Made by a program: the position numbers and the translations under genes
Assembly: GCA_014529385.2 (NCBI GenBank)
Contig: CM043967.1
Location: 87,221,278 to 87,285,277 of the forward strand
Reading direction: 5' to 3'
Length of the DNA: 64,000 bases
DNA from: Adiantum capillus-veneris
Taxonomy: Eukaryota > Streptophyta > Polypodiopsida > Polypodiales > Pteridaceae
Part shown: positions 12,651-24,100 of the stretch, in pieces
Layout of the letters: each line of letters begins with the position of its first letter
Position numbering within the stretch: position 1 is the stretch's first letter
The notes under the pieces: model-generated
The model's database searches: none
What the model was told of the DNA's origin: nothing
The model's input: only the letters and a program-made list of their open reading frames with translations

Positions 12651-13012
12651 ACCTTGAAACCAACCTTCCTATGAGGCAATAGAGCATATGCTACATATTT
12701 TATGTATGCCCCATGCCTCAAATTAAGAAGTTATAGATTAGAAGTGGACCTTGCTTGAATGTCACATGCAATAAATTAAGGAAAAATAGCCAAGTGGATT
12801 GTACTCCTCAATGGATCCTTGCTTTCACAAGTTGTGAACCTTGAGTCACCTTTACATTAACTTGGACAAGTGGTGGACCTAGAAACCAAGCTCTCCATGT
12901 TGAGATAAGTTGTAGGTAGGACAGTAGAACATAGACAACGATAATGGATGCAATATACTCGTCTCCTAATAATCCAATTGATTGAAACCATGGTCTTTTA
13001 GTTGTTTTCATT
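12651..13012 (+). other. Array edge with scattered forward monomers
   Basis: A single forward TTGGACAAGTGGTGG monomer occurs near 12862. Nothing else is recognised. Confidence 0.4.
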
Positions 13013-13780
13013 GTGTATTGTATGTGCATAAAGTGGAATGAGACCTTAAGAAAACTCAAATTTTTGACAAAATCTCTATATTTTGTACATGATATATTGA
13101 AAGTTGTCCAACCTGGGAATTGGGATTTTTCCACTTTACCTAATATGGTCTTATCAAAGAAGATAGTAGATTCACAACCTAGATGGAGGAAAGGTTGGCT
13201 GAACAAATACCCAGCCTACCTCATCTACTTGGTGGAGGCACCAAAGGAGATCCGGGAGGATGCAACCTTCTGCCCGGTGCCAAGAGTCAGAAACTGGAAA
13301 GAGCATGGCAGGATTGCAGAAAAGAAGCCAAATTGGCTTAATTATCCCAGGATGCCAGGACCAAAGGCAGGAGAGAGAATAGGTAAAGCCTACATGGTGA
13401 AAACCCTAACGGGCACCATCAAGCTCTTTACTGGCTCTCTTGACCTTTCATGTCAGATGCTCAAGAAAATCTGCAGGACTCTCTTAGCTTGCATTGAAGT
13501 GTTCGCGCCAGATAAAGCCACCACCTCGAGTCTACTATCGACGGCCGACACGGTGTCTGATATGATGTACGATCTTTCATTGCAGCCTTCTCCAAAAGTG
13601 TTACACCTCCTATACCAAAGGATTATGTTTTTGCCTAGCTTCCACATGCAAACATTCGAAGAAGCTTTCTACACCGACTTTTTCACCCACAAAAGCAAAA
13701 TATTCGGCCCAACCTTGACCATCGGCAACCTACGATACAAATCACATTTGCAGATGCTCAAAACGACAGGACTTTATTGA
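13013..13780 (+). CDS. Unrecognised ORF of 255 codons upstream of a probable 3' LTR
   Basis: The frame is open from ATG 13013 to TGA 13778-13780. From about codon 50 (near 13160) the base composition becomes clearly richer in G+C, and the protein looks like a real, moderately basic globular domain (for example RWRKGWLNKYPAYLIYLV, TFCPVPRVRNWKEHGR, TGTIKLFTGSLDL). The first 50 codons may be fortuitous. I cannot assign a family. The stop is followed within 40 bp by an 18-G tract and then TGTTGAG, the arrangement of a polypurine tract and LTR start. The ORF may therefore be the last gene of an LTR element (post-integrase or captured host gene), but no RT or integrase is present here. Confidence 0.4.
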   Translation: MYCMCIKWNETLRKLKFLTKSLYFVHDILKVVQPGNWDFSTLPNMVLSKKIVDSQPRWRKGWLNKYPAYLIYLVEAPKEIREDATFCPVPRVRNWKEHGRIAEKKPNWLNYPRMPGPKAGERIGKAYMVKTLTGTIKLFTGSLDLSCQMLKKICRTLLACIEVFAPDKATTSSLLSTADTVSDMMYDLSLQPSPKVLHLLYQRIMFLPSFHMQTFEEAFYTDFFTHKSKIFGPTLTIGNLRYKSHLQMLKTTGLY

Positions 13781-13817
13781 CCAAGCATAAAAGTCATGTC
13801 AGGGACGACATGAACGC

Positions 13818-13837
13818 GGGGGGGGGGGGGGGGGGAG
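13818..13837 (+). other. Polypurine tract with 18 consecutive G
   Basis: Eighteen Gs (13818-13835) followed by AG sit directly before TGTTGAG. Plant LTR elements commonly have a G-rich purine tract here as the plus-strand primer. A run of 18 is unusually long and its length may be a sequencing estimate. Confidence 0.6.
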
Positions 13838-14740
13838 TGTTGAGCCAGCAGAGGATCACACCCACATTTTTGCTCACACTCATCATTTTGTAACCATTGA
13901 TTGTAATAAATGTCTTTCCGACATTAATTTTGATTTGAGCCATTCATTAAGTAACGGGACTCAATTGAGTTTCCAACTTGTAATCCCGAAGTAATTTCAC
14001 TTTCTGATGTAATTAGTTAGAGATGTTCTCACCTCCAAGGCTGAGGTATATAAGCCAAAGTTTTTGTAACCTAAGGAGGAGATTATTAATCAAAGTGAGT
14101 TTTTGAGCGCCGTGACTGTGTCTGAGAGAGAGAGGGAGAGAGGGAGAGAGAGTCTTATCTACTTGCTACGCGAGCTACGGAGCCGCCATTGGAGAAGCGA
14201 CACCGCCATTGTGTTAGCAACGGCGAGAGCTACGCACAGATACCAAGAGTGTGGCTATCGGCTTCTATGTGTGGTAAGTTCCTACGAGCTTCGGTGTGAG
14301 TTTTCTTCCAACTCGTGTGTCGGAATTGAGTGTGCATCATATCTATAGAACCACAACGAGTAGAGCTACACATTAGTACCATCGGGGTTAAGTTTCGGTC
14401 ACCTGTATATTTCGGCCTGTCTTCATACGCGTTTACCGCACGGAGTGGTTATAGGTTGAGTTTGCAGTTCAAGTCTTTAGGGTGTTGTTCTTACCTAGTG
14501 TATAGACTTCCCCTTGAGTTTGAGATCGATTCAATGATTTTAGATCTTGTTTCCTATAGCATTCGTTCGTCGTACGGATTTCAGTCACTTGCGTATTTTA
14601 GAACTTAGATTTGATTTCCTTAGTAGTGATTGTCATTAGAAGGTCGAGTAGGTGATTTGACACCCACCTAGTTGTTTCCATGCACCTACGGGTCAAGCTC
14701 GGTCCTCGTCTGACAAATTCTGTTGTTGGTTGAGTTCTCG
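13838..14740 (+). mobile_element. Probable 3' LTR or solo LTR of an unassigned retroelement
   Basis: It starts TGTTGAG immediately after the polypurine tract. A TATA-like TATATAAG lies at about 14048-14055 and is followed by a GA-microsatellite (about 14127-14152), a plausible promoter and leader. The 3' end is not fixed: no partner LTR is in the window. The boundary is set only by where the kinase-like reading frame begins, about 14740-14780. Confidence 0.5.
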
Positions 14741-15837
14741 CTATTTAGCTTCCGCTAGCGGCGTAACCGCCTTAACAGTGAGATCCTTGGTAAAGTCTAA
14801 CATGATGTTCCATGAATGGAGATCATTGTGGATCACTCCCTCGTCATGTGCGAATCGCAATGCCTTCACCAAGGCATGGATCAACGAGGGAGCATGATTG
14901 CACAGGCCCTTGATACGTGTTTTCGTGTCTTCAGAGGGCTGATCCCATTTAAAGTCTTCAGGGATATTTCCTTTCCCCTCTTGATGTGCTACAAGCATCG
15001 TGAAAGAGCCATGTGGAAGTGGAACTGTCTCCATAAGATCACCTAAAGTTCCCCCATTGAAGTAGGGGAATATCAAAAACCATGGCAACATTACAGAGTG
15101 GACAATACTCCTCACAATCCCTCTATGGTTGAGATCTATCCCACTTCTGATGCAAAGCTTTTCCATTGATGCTTGGCCTATCCTTTGAACTCCTTGGCAC
15201 AATAAGTATTCCTTGCAGGAAGGAAACTGGTCCCTTTGATTTGAACTTGCCACCCTGTGCCATAAGCCCCTGACCCAAGTTTCTTGATCTTCTTAATGGA
15301 CTTATTTGGAATGCCCAGAGTCATACTACATTCAGAATTGTATATATTGCTCTCCAGGTGACTGGCAAAAGCAGTAGAACTCAATGTTCCCTCTATGGCA
15401 GCCTCCTCAATAAACGGTTCTCCAACTTGGCTGCTCCCCATAACTCTAGTGATAGCCATTCGCATTTTCTTGCTTAGGCCAAACTGTGTGTCTATGTGGG
15501 ATGCTCGCCTTGACCTCTCCTTTTCAGCTCCATATCTAGTGTTCCAATGCTCTAGCTTATCCTTGTCTACTTCTTGAGGGCATTCCTTTTTCAAATCAGA
15601 GGCCACCTTGGGCAAATTGCCCACCCAACTGCTCAGTAATGCGATTATTGATTCGGTTGTTTTGTCTGGATATAACAACAACATTTTGCGGGCAATCTCA
15701 CTATATAATGATTGCAATCTAGACTCATCTGCAACAATCTGCGTTGTATCGTCGGGATCTAGTGCACTGACGATCGTAATCAACAATTGTCTAATTTTGT
15801 TTTTGAACTCTATCGTTAAAGTAGCAGAAGGATCCAT
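14741..15837 (-). pseudogene. Protein-kinase-like pseudogene, frameshifted and truncated
   Basis: Reading leftward, a likely ATG is at 15837 (MDPSATLTIEF); the frame is open further up only into satellite sequence. About 170 residues of helical, charged N-terminal region precede a kinase domain with glycine-rich loop GSGAYGTGW and a VAIK-type lysine in CAKEF. A frameshift at about 15178-15190 moves the frame, after which PYFNGGTLGDL (hinge) and HNDLHSWNIML (catalytic loop, the variant of HRDLKxxN) follow. The coding then stops near 14780, before any DFG motif, at the edge of the LTR-like element. The protein would lack metal binding by the DFG Asp and the whole activation loop. The lack of introns over this length is notable. 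Confidence 0.7.
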
Positions 15838-15954
15838 TTTGCCTGCAATGGTATTATTGCAAACAACACATTGTGAAATATAACTATGTGCCACTGCATT
15901 TGGATCTTTTCTACGTGAAAGAAAAAGTGCAGTATAGACCATAGATCTCGTATG

Positions 15955-17280
15955 CTTTTGCAGTGACACACCTAATCGCAATTACATCCATGTGTCAATG
16001 CCTCACCGTACGACAGCTTACAAACAGATGCTTCTGTCATTCTAGCAGCAACACACATAGTCGCAATTGCAACCATGTGCCGAAGCATGAATGAATGGGA
16101 GCAACATAAAACATAGTCACCCTACGCTTTTGCAATGACACACCTAGCCGCAATTGAAACCATGTGCCAGTGCATCCACACACGGTGACTTCTTTCAAAC
16201 AGATGCTCCTGTCATTCTAGCAGCAACACACCTAGTCGCAATTGCAACCATGTGCTGAAGCATGAATGACTGGGAGCAACATAAAACATAGTCACCCTAC
16301 TCTTTTGTAATGACACACCTAGCCGCAATTGCAACCATGTGCCATTGCATCCACACACGGTGAATTTTTTCAAACAAATTCTCCTGTCATTCTAGCAGCA
16401 ACACACCTAGTCGCAATTGCAACCATGTGCCGAAGCATGAATGACGGGAAGCAACATAAAACATAATCACCCTACGCTTTTGTAATGACACACCTAGCCG
16501 CAATTGCAACCATGTGCCAGTGCATCCACACCCGGTGACTTCTTTCAAACAGATGCTCTTGGCATTCTAGCAGCACCACACCTAGTCGCAATTGCAACCA
16601 TGTGCCGAAGCATGAATGACTGGGAGCAACATAAAACATAGTAATCCTACGCTTTTTCAATGACACACCTAGTAGCAATTGGAACCATGTGCCAGTGCAT
16701 CCACGGATGATGTATTCTTTCAAGATTCAAGCATATGAAGCATTATGAAATTATTTGAGCACACATTCATGCATTAGATGCTACCGTCAATCTAGCAGCA
16801 ACACACCTAGTCGCAATTGCAACCATGTGCCGAAGCATGAATGACGAGAAGCAACATAAAATGTAGTCATCTTGCGGTTTTGCAATGACACACCTAGCCG
16901 CAATTGCAACCATGTGCCAGTGCATCCACACACGGTGACTTCTTTCAAACAGATGTTCCTGTCATTCTAGCAGCAACACACCTAGTCGCAATTGCAACCA
17001 TGTGCCGAAGCATGAATGACTGGGAGCAACATAAAACATAATCACCCTACGCTTTTGTAATGACACACCTAGCCACAATTGCAACCATGTGCCAGTGTAT
17101 CCACACCCGGTGACTTTTTTCAAACAGATTCTCCTATCATTCTAGCAGCAACACACCTAGTCGCAATTGCAACCATGTGCCGAAGCATGAATGACTGGGA
17201 GCAATATAAACATAATCATCGTACGCTTTTGCAATGACACACCTAGCCGCAATTGCAACCATGTGCCAATGAATCCACAT
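15955..17280 (+). repeat. Tandem satellite, about 175-bp unit made of two related halves
   Basis: The block 'tgacacacctagccgcaatt' recurs with tgaca ending near 15968, 16140, 16315, 16490, 16665, 16890, 17065 and 17239. Six of the seven spacings are 172-175 bp and one is 225 bp because of an extra insert near 16725-16790. Inside each unit a second, related half occurs ('caacacacctagtcgcaatt' and on), both halves ending 'gcaaccatgtgcc', so the 175-bp unit is an old dimer of an about 88-bp monomer. Copies differ at only a few percent of positions by eye. The first copy overlaps the upstream end of the kinase frame. Confidence 0.9.
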
Positions 17281-17647
17281 ATGATGATTTGATAAAAGAA
17301 ATTTTATACCTTTAAGTTTTAACGCAAAAAACTAAAAAAAACATCAATAAAATAAGGAAGGGTTTAAAAAATTACTGCTACACTGCTTTGAGAATGTGGA
17401 AAGCTGCCAGAAAGTTTGGTGAAGACATTTCAATGTACCTCTTTTGTGAAAAAGACAAGCACCGGCGTCGCCTTTATATAGCCACGGCGGGCCCGGTGGG
17501 CAAACTAATTAGCCCGGCGGGCTACGAGCTGATCTCCACGTCTCCTTGGAGGTCAAAAAAGATGAATGTCAATTAACATAATATCTGTTATTTTGCATTT
17601 CTATTTTTATTAACCTGAAATTATAGTGTGATCACGTCATTTTGAAA
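17281..17647 (+). other. Spacer with GC-rich patch
   Basis: AT-rich except for about 17461-17530, which is GC-rich and contains TTTATATAGCC followed by CGGCGGGCCCGGTGGGC, possibly a promoter remnant. No gene is recognised. Confidence 0.35.
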
Positions 17648-18664
17648 TCCCTGAGTGAGAGGAGAGAGACTATCCATTTTCCCACTCAACATAGAGACAC
17701 GCACACACACACACACACTCCCAGAAACTCAGCTCAAAAGAGGAAGATTTTTTATGTTTAGATACAATTGATCTTGGGCCAACACCAATGGGGCAAATAG
17801 CTCACACAATATGCATGAAATATGCCAGATGCAATTACAAATTAGAGCAGAGGCTTCGCTCTCACTGGAGAAACTTACACAGCCAAAGCAAAAACAAAAA
17901 GTAAGAAACTTGGAAAAATGGACAACACCACTGCGTCTGGAATGGCCCAAAACCCCAGTCTACAATATCAAAGTACTCAAACCCAACCTCGAATGAGAAG
18001 TTTATGGCCAAAAACAGGCCCAAAAAACAACAAAAACTGAGTTGTGGATGTTTTTCCTCCTCTCTCCACATTTTTATGGTTTTTTCTTAGGTTTTTCAGT
18101 TTGTGCACTTCACTTTATCCCTTGGGCACCTTTGGCCTTTTGATTGACCTCAAACGGATCCTGAAAAGGCCAAAAAATGGCCAAGTAGTCCGTTTTTTTA
18201 ACCTTTCTACATCCATTTGGACACATGGCACTCAACTTTTTCCAATAATGCACCCCGCAATCAGGTGAGGTGGCCCCCAAATATAGTTCTCATGATGACC
18301 TTTATGCATAATCATCACAAGAAAACACCCACGTTGTGTCCTCGCTGACCACGTGCAAGTATTGACCCCATTCGACCTCCTGACGCCACTCGATGCCATC
18401 TGACACACCTGCTTACCTCATGGCATCGGCCCGCTGATAGCTTCCTTAAGAATTTTTATGTGCTACCAACTTCTCATTATTATAGAAAAACACACTAATA
18501 CTGGTGAGGATGAAAATCGATGTACTATGTACACGTTGTCCTATCTGTACACATGTGGACCCCACGTAACCACCTGGATCTGGAAAATGGGCAATCCTTT
18601 ATTCAATGCAGCATGCATGTGTATGTACATATGCGCAATCATTTCTTCCAAAAAACTCCTCACA
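17648..18664 (-). mobile_element. Older, 5'-clipped LTR of the Gypsy-1 family
   Basis: The segment aligns with the Gypsy-1 LTRs from 'gagagactatccac' onward to the LTR end (here CTCCTCACA, 18656-18664). It lacks about the first 130 bp on the plus-strand left side and shows much more divergence than the two Gypsy-1 LTRs have from each other. It contains the same (AC)n tract (about 17702-17722). It is followed directly by ACGCGTATGAAG, nearly the same sequence that flanks Gypsy-1 on the right (ACGCGTATAAAG at 28667). Confidence 0.75.
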
Positions 18665-18950
18665 ACGCGTATGAAGTTTTCATTGAGTTTTCTGGCTTAC
18701 GCTTCTTCTGTAGCTTCCTTTGGTGGATGGGACTCCCCTTATCAGCTCTGATCCTCATTTGGATGTGGGCTAATTGGATGGGGTCTGGAATACTCCATAG
18801 GAGAAAATTTCTCCTTTTGTATTGCAATTGGTCATTATCCAGCCCAAACTTGTCCAAATTGAAGGTACGCATTGTATGCAACATGGTGCACAAACCCGTG
18901 TTGAGAATTTCTTGGTTTGGCTGCTACATAATAGTTTAGACTTTATACGC
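18665..18950 (+). repeat. Presumed ~282-bp target-array unit between two LTR insertions
   Basis: This 286-bp piece begins ACGCGTATGAAG and ends AGACTTTATACGC, the two halves of a palindrome that recurs with 280-285-bp spacing at 28.67-29.53 kb. The interior shows little obvious similarity to the other units, so membership rests on ends and length. Confidence 0.4.
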
Positions 18951-21098
18951 TGTGAGCAGGATGAAAACACACATAGCGCCTCTATAACGACTCGACACAC
19001 TCTCTTGGGAAGATACACACACACACTATGGGGCACCACTCGGCTTAGACAACACACCTGGCCGAGACAGGGAACACACCTCTGGAGTGAGAGGAGAGAG
19101 ACTATCCACTTTTCCACTCCACACAGACACACACACACACACACACCCAAAAAAATCAGCTCAAAAGAGGAGAATTTCTGATGTTTAGATACAATTGAGC
19201 TTGGGCCACCACCAATGGGGCAAATAGCTCACACGATATGGGTAAAATAAGCCAGATACAATCACAAACTAGAGTAGAAACTTCGCTCATAGGAGAAACT
19301 TACACAGAAAAAAAGCAGGAAAAGAGTGAGGAATTTGGCAAAATGGACAGCGCCATCGCGTCCAGAACGGTCCAAAACCCCAGTCTACAATGTCAAAGTG
19401 CTCAAATCCGACCTCGGATGAGCAGTTTACGGCCAAAACAGGCTCCAAAAACCCCAAAAAACACACCTGCGGCTATTCCTCCTCTCTTCTCCACGTTTTT
19501 TCTGGTCTTCTCTCGGTTTTTTCAGTTCCCACACTTAGATTTATTAGTTGGGCACCCTTGGCCTTTTAGATGACCGCAAACGGACCCCGAACAGGCCAAA
19601 AACTGACCTCGCAGTGCATAGTTGTCACCTTTTTTGCATCATCCGCACACCTGGCACTCATTTCTTTTCAATAATGCATCTCGCAACCACGTGAAGTGGC
19701 CCCAAAAAGTGGTCCTAATGATGACCTTTCTGCATAACTCTCACAAGAAAACACCACTTTGTGTCCGTATTCATCCATGTGCAAATATTGACCCCGTTCG
19801 GCCTCCTGACGCCACTCGATGCCATCTGACGCACCTACTTACCTCATGTTGCCGGCCCGCGGATAGCTTCCTCAAGAAGTTTTACGCGCTACCAACTCCT
19901 CCTTATTGTAGAAAAAACACAGTGGTACTGGTAATAGTGAAAATCGATGCACTATGTACACCCTGTCCTACCTGTACACATGCAGTAGGAGATTTCGGAG
20001 GTCTTTTGGAGGGCCTTTTGGAAGAGAGAGGAAAATAAGCTTGTCCAATGAGAGAAGAGCCTATGTTACGTAGAAAAATAGATTGATATTAACAAAAATA
20101 TAAAAGGTGTCCCTCTCCTCATTTAATAATCTAGTGGTCCTTGAAGACAATCACTCTCTTTCATTTAATGCGAGCACCTTTTTCAGAAGGTAGATGGAGT
20201 GCATTTGATACGGCTTACGTCATCACAAGAACGCAAAAAGTTACAAAACTATCAAGTGGTGGAAGATTTTGAAACTTTTGATACTGTCAATGCGTCCGGA
20301 ACTTTCAAATATCCTAGAAATGAATGTCCAATTGCCTTGCTCCGACATCCAAAGAGGCAAAGAATGTCAAAAACCCCTAAAAGAACATTTTACTAACGGC
20401 GCGCCGTTAGTAAAAAGCCCCTTTTTTCCTCTTTTAGGGAGCTTTTTGAGAGGAAAATGTCAAAAAACATCTAAAAAGGGGCTTTCTTGAAAGATAATTG
20501 TCCAAAAATCACTAAAAGAAGCTTTGTACTAACAGCGCGCAGAGGGGCATTCTAGAATTTTAGAATGCCTCTTCGCGTGCCTTAAGTAAAAAGCCCATTT
20601 TTTGGGATTTGTTGACATTTTTTGCCTCTCTGGATGTCGGAATGAGACAAGTAGACATTCGTTTTTAGGGTAGTTTGGCGTTCCGAATGCATTGGTGGTG
20701 TCAAAAGCCTCAAAATCTATCACTATTTGACAGTTTGTGACTCTTCAATTTCAGTGATGACGTAAGCTGCATTGAATGCACCGCACCTGCCTCCTGAAAA
20801 AGAGGCTCTCATTAAATAAAAAAGTGACCGTTTTCAAAGATGATTGGGAATATAAATCTACTTTTTAGAGTGTCGGGTTGTCCTTTTGGACGTACTCACA
20901 AGGTGCAAGTGCATTTTAAAAAAAGTTTCTAGAGAGAGAAATACAATTTCTTACAAGGCCCTCCAAATGACCTCCGAAATTTTCTAATGTGGGCCCCACG
21001 TAACCACCTGGCTCTGAAAAAGGGGCAATTCTTTATTTGATGCACCATGCATGTATATGTACATATGCGCAATCCCTTGCTCCAAAAAACTCCTGACA
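18951..21098 (-). mobile_element. Gypsy-1 3' LTR, interrupted by a foldback element
   Basis: Plus-strand start TGTGAGCAGG, end CTCCTGACA. It matches the right LTR over its whole length except for the insertion at 19983-20986. The minus-strand sequence just inside it (about 21099-21125) is purine-rich and may be the polypurine tract. Confidence 0.9.
19983..20986. mobile_element. 1004-bp foldback/inverted-repeat transposon inside the LTR
   Basis: The two halves are inverted copies of each other over almost the full length. Outer ends CAGTAGGAGATTTCGGAGG and (reverse complement of right end) TAGAAAATTTCGGAGG pair, as do inner tracts such as GCTTACGTCATCAC. The empty site in the other LTR reads CACATGTGGGCC, while here ATG occurs on both sides (19980-19982, 20987-20989), a 3-bp target duplication. 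Removing element plus duplication restores exactly the 1141-bp LTR. The middle holds a perfect 28-bp palindrome (20388-20415, centred on GGCGCGCC) and a second hairpin near 20535-20580. There is no transposase; it is a non-autonomous foldback or long-TIR MITE, superfamily uncertain (3-bp duplication fits CACTA or Harbinger). Confidence 0.85.
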
Positions 21099-21126
21099 TA
21101 ATTTGCCCATCCCCTAACCTGCTAGA

Positions 21127-24100
21127 TCATTCATCATCAGCAGCAGCAAAGAGCGATATGAGACTCGCCGCATCACAGGTCTCCTCATCCTTCACCAACA
21201 TTTCTTGCTCCACAGACAGTTCATCTTGCTCCACCATCATCAATCTAGCATGATACAATTTAAGACGCAATCCATTTACCCTTGACTTATGTAGAACACC
21301 ATCCAGGTTAGCCAGCTGATATGTGCCATTTGGAAAACACTCCACTACCTTGAAAGGGCCTTCCCACTTAATTTGAAACTTCTTTTGGAAGGTGTTGTCC
21401 AGCTTACTGTTATAGCGCAAAACCAAGTCATGCTTCTTGATACCCTTACTTTTGACCTTTTCATTTATCTTTGCTAAAGCCCTATCTTGCATCTGCCCAT
21501 AATGTTCCAATGTACTCATCCTATCCAGCTGAACCTCTTGTAGCTGTAAGAGCCTCTCTTCGAATGCATCACTAGGCAGTCCAAGCAACTTCTCTAACAT
21601 CTTGACCGCAAGCAACTCTACTTCCACAGGCAATAGTGCTTCTTTTCCATACACCAAATGAAATGGAGTAAACCCTGTACCTGTCTTCACCGAAGTACGG
21701 TAAGCCCATAATGCACTAGGCAATTCCAAATCCCAATTCTTTCCTTGGTGCTCTGTCACTTTCGAAAGAATCTGTACCAACTCACCATTGAATCTTTCAT
21801 TTAAGCCATTACACTGTGGGTAATAAGGAGTGGTATGCTGGTGCCTAATCTTCATCTTTGCACATAAAAAATCTAGCAGTTTAGCTCTAAAGCCAAGCCC
21901 CTTATCTGAAAGTAGCTCCAGTGGCACCCCAAACTTGCAACATATTTCATCATACACAAAATTTTCCACATCCTTTGCAGTGATCTGTTTTACTGCTATA
22001 GTCTCTACACATCTAGAAAGATAGTCCACTGCCGTCAAAATATAGCTTTTGCCCGTGCTTGTGATAGGTAACGGGCCTATTGCATCAATCCCCCACTTTT
22101 CAAACACATCAAACGCCATAATGGTTTTTTGTAGCTCTGGTTTCAACACTCTCTTCCCAAATGCTTGACACCTATTGCAAGACCTACACCAATGGTGAAC
22201 ATCCTTGTGCAAACTAGGCCATACATACCCCTCTTGCAAAATCTTATGCAAGGTGATCTTTAGAGCAAAATGGCCACCACATGCGCCTTCATGATTCTCT
22301 TCCAACACTCTATAAAGCTCCTCCCGCCAAGGTACACGTCTCAACACGAGATCAGCCCCTTTCATGTATAAGACATCACCAATCAATTTGTACATGTATG
22401 CTCTACGCACAAAGCCATACTTCTTAGACTTCTGAATCTCCTTTGGAATGATTCCTGTTAGCAAAAACTCCTCTTCTTGATCCAAACTTTCTCGGCCATG
22501 ATAAAGAGGTAAAGTGGTCCTCAACACATATAGCTCCCCAATCATGCCTTGAGCTGCTTCATGTGCCTCTCCATTTAGAGCACGTTCAATGTGTTTGATG
22601 ATCCATGCTTCGAACTTTTTTAACAGGCCTTTAATTCTAAAGCACATTTCCTTCAATGAGGTGTTCTTGCTCTTCCACACACCCAGCACTTGCTTCACCA
22701 CTAACAAGGCATCACCTTTTATGCTCAACCTTCGAACCCCATGCTTCAAAAAAATGTGTAATCCGGCTTTCAGAGTAGCGTATTCAGCCTCATTGTTACT
22801 ATGAGCATCCAATTTGAACCCTCTCTTGCATACTAGATTCCCCTCTGGATCTTAAAGTGCTATACCCCCTGAAGCTGCATCATGGCTCTTTCTGTATGAA
22901 CCATCAAAGAACAACACATGTGCATTGTTGATCTGTGGAACTTCTTCAACTACCTTTCTCACCACCTCTTCCTTAACAATAAGGGGATTCTCCTTATAGG
23001 TCAACAAATCAGCTAGGGTAGCCCTTGTACTATCTTCCACTAGAAAAGAGAACTCAAACTCTTGCAGCTCAATTACCCATTTCTTCACCACATTTGACAT
23101 GTTAGTACCATTAATTAACTGTGGCAAAAAAGCATAACTCGCCAAGAAAAAAAAAGGCCATGGTAGAAAGTAATGACGAAATCGTCGACAAGCAAATATT
23201 ACACTGGCCATCACTAGCTCTACTTCCGAGAACTTTCTCTCCGCTACCAACTTCACTCGGCTTGCACAATACACTGGCCTCATATAATGGCTACCCTTCC
23301 CCTTTTGCAATAGCATGGCTCCAATGGCATCATCCCCTACTGAGGGATTTACATAAAAAACTTTTTCCCAATCAGGAGCCTGCATGGCTGACAAACCCCC
23401 TAACATCTCTTTCACCTCTTGAAACACTTCTTCACACTTGTCATCCCATTGCAATGGATCATTCTTTGCCACTTGTTGTAATGGATAAAGAATTTGAGAA
23501 GACAATGGAATAAACCTTGCCATGTACTTCACTTTGTGTATAAAGGTTGCCAATTGCTTCGTACTCGTAGGTGATGGAAGAAGAATAATAGACTTAACCT
23601 TGTCTGGATCAGCCTCAATGCCATTTTCTGACACCATGTGGCCCAATAACTTCACCCTTGGCTGTGCTAGATGACATTTCTTTGGATTTAGTTGTCCTCC
23701 ACATTCATCATATCGAGCCAATACCATCTGCAGCTTCTCATGGTGTTCAGCCCTACTGCTATAAACACAGAAGTCATCCATAAAAGCTTTAACACAACTA
23801 CCAATGAATGGTTCCGACACCCAATTTGCTCTCTCTTGATAGAAGGAAGGTCCATTTGACAACCCAAATGGCAATACTGTGTAGCAATAGCATCCCCATG
23901 GTGTAATAAAAGTTGTCTTTGTGCGGTCTTTAAGAGCAATCTTCAATTGAAAATAGCTTGAAAAACCATCACACACACTGTACCTCTCATAACCTGCCAC
24001 TGAATCCAAGATCTGATCAATGAATGGAAGAGGATATGGGTTCTTCTTAGTGGCTGCGTTTAAGGGTTTTAAATTCTACACAAATTCTCCACTTCCCATC

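Noticed and set aside
14103-14608. Two ORFs (SERERERGRES and the following frame)
   Set aside because: They lie in the LTR-like region, the first generated by a GA microsatellite.
17461-17530. GC-rich patch as a possible plastid or bacterial insert
   Set aside because: Too short and without any recognisable gene.
18770-19181. ORFs rich in VCVCVC or THTHTH
   Set aside because: Products of an (AC)n microsatellite in the LTR.
19622-20038. 138-codon ORF, repeated at 28197-28571
   Set aside because: It is inside the Gypsy-1 LTRs, runs into the foldback element in one copy, and shows no protein-like features.
23121-23513. 130-codon plus-strand ORF in the Gypsy-1 pol region
   Set aside because: It lies antisense to the RT/RNase H coding and shows no domain; a shadow frame.
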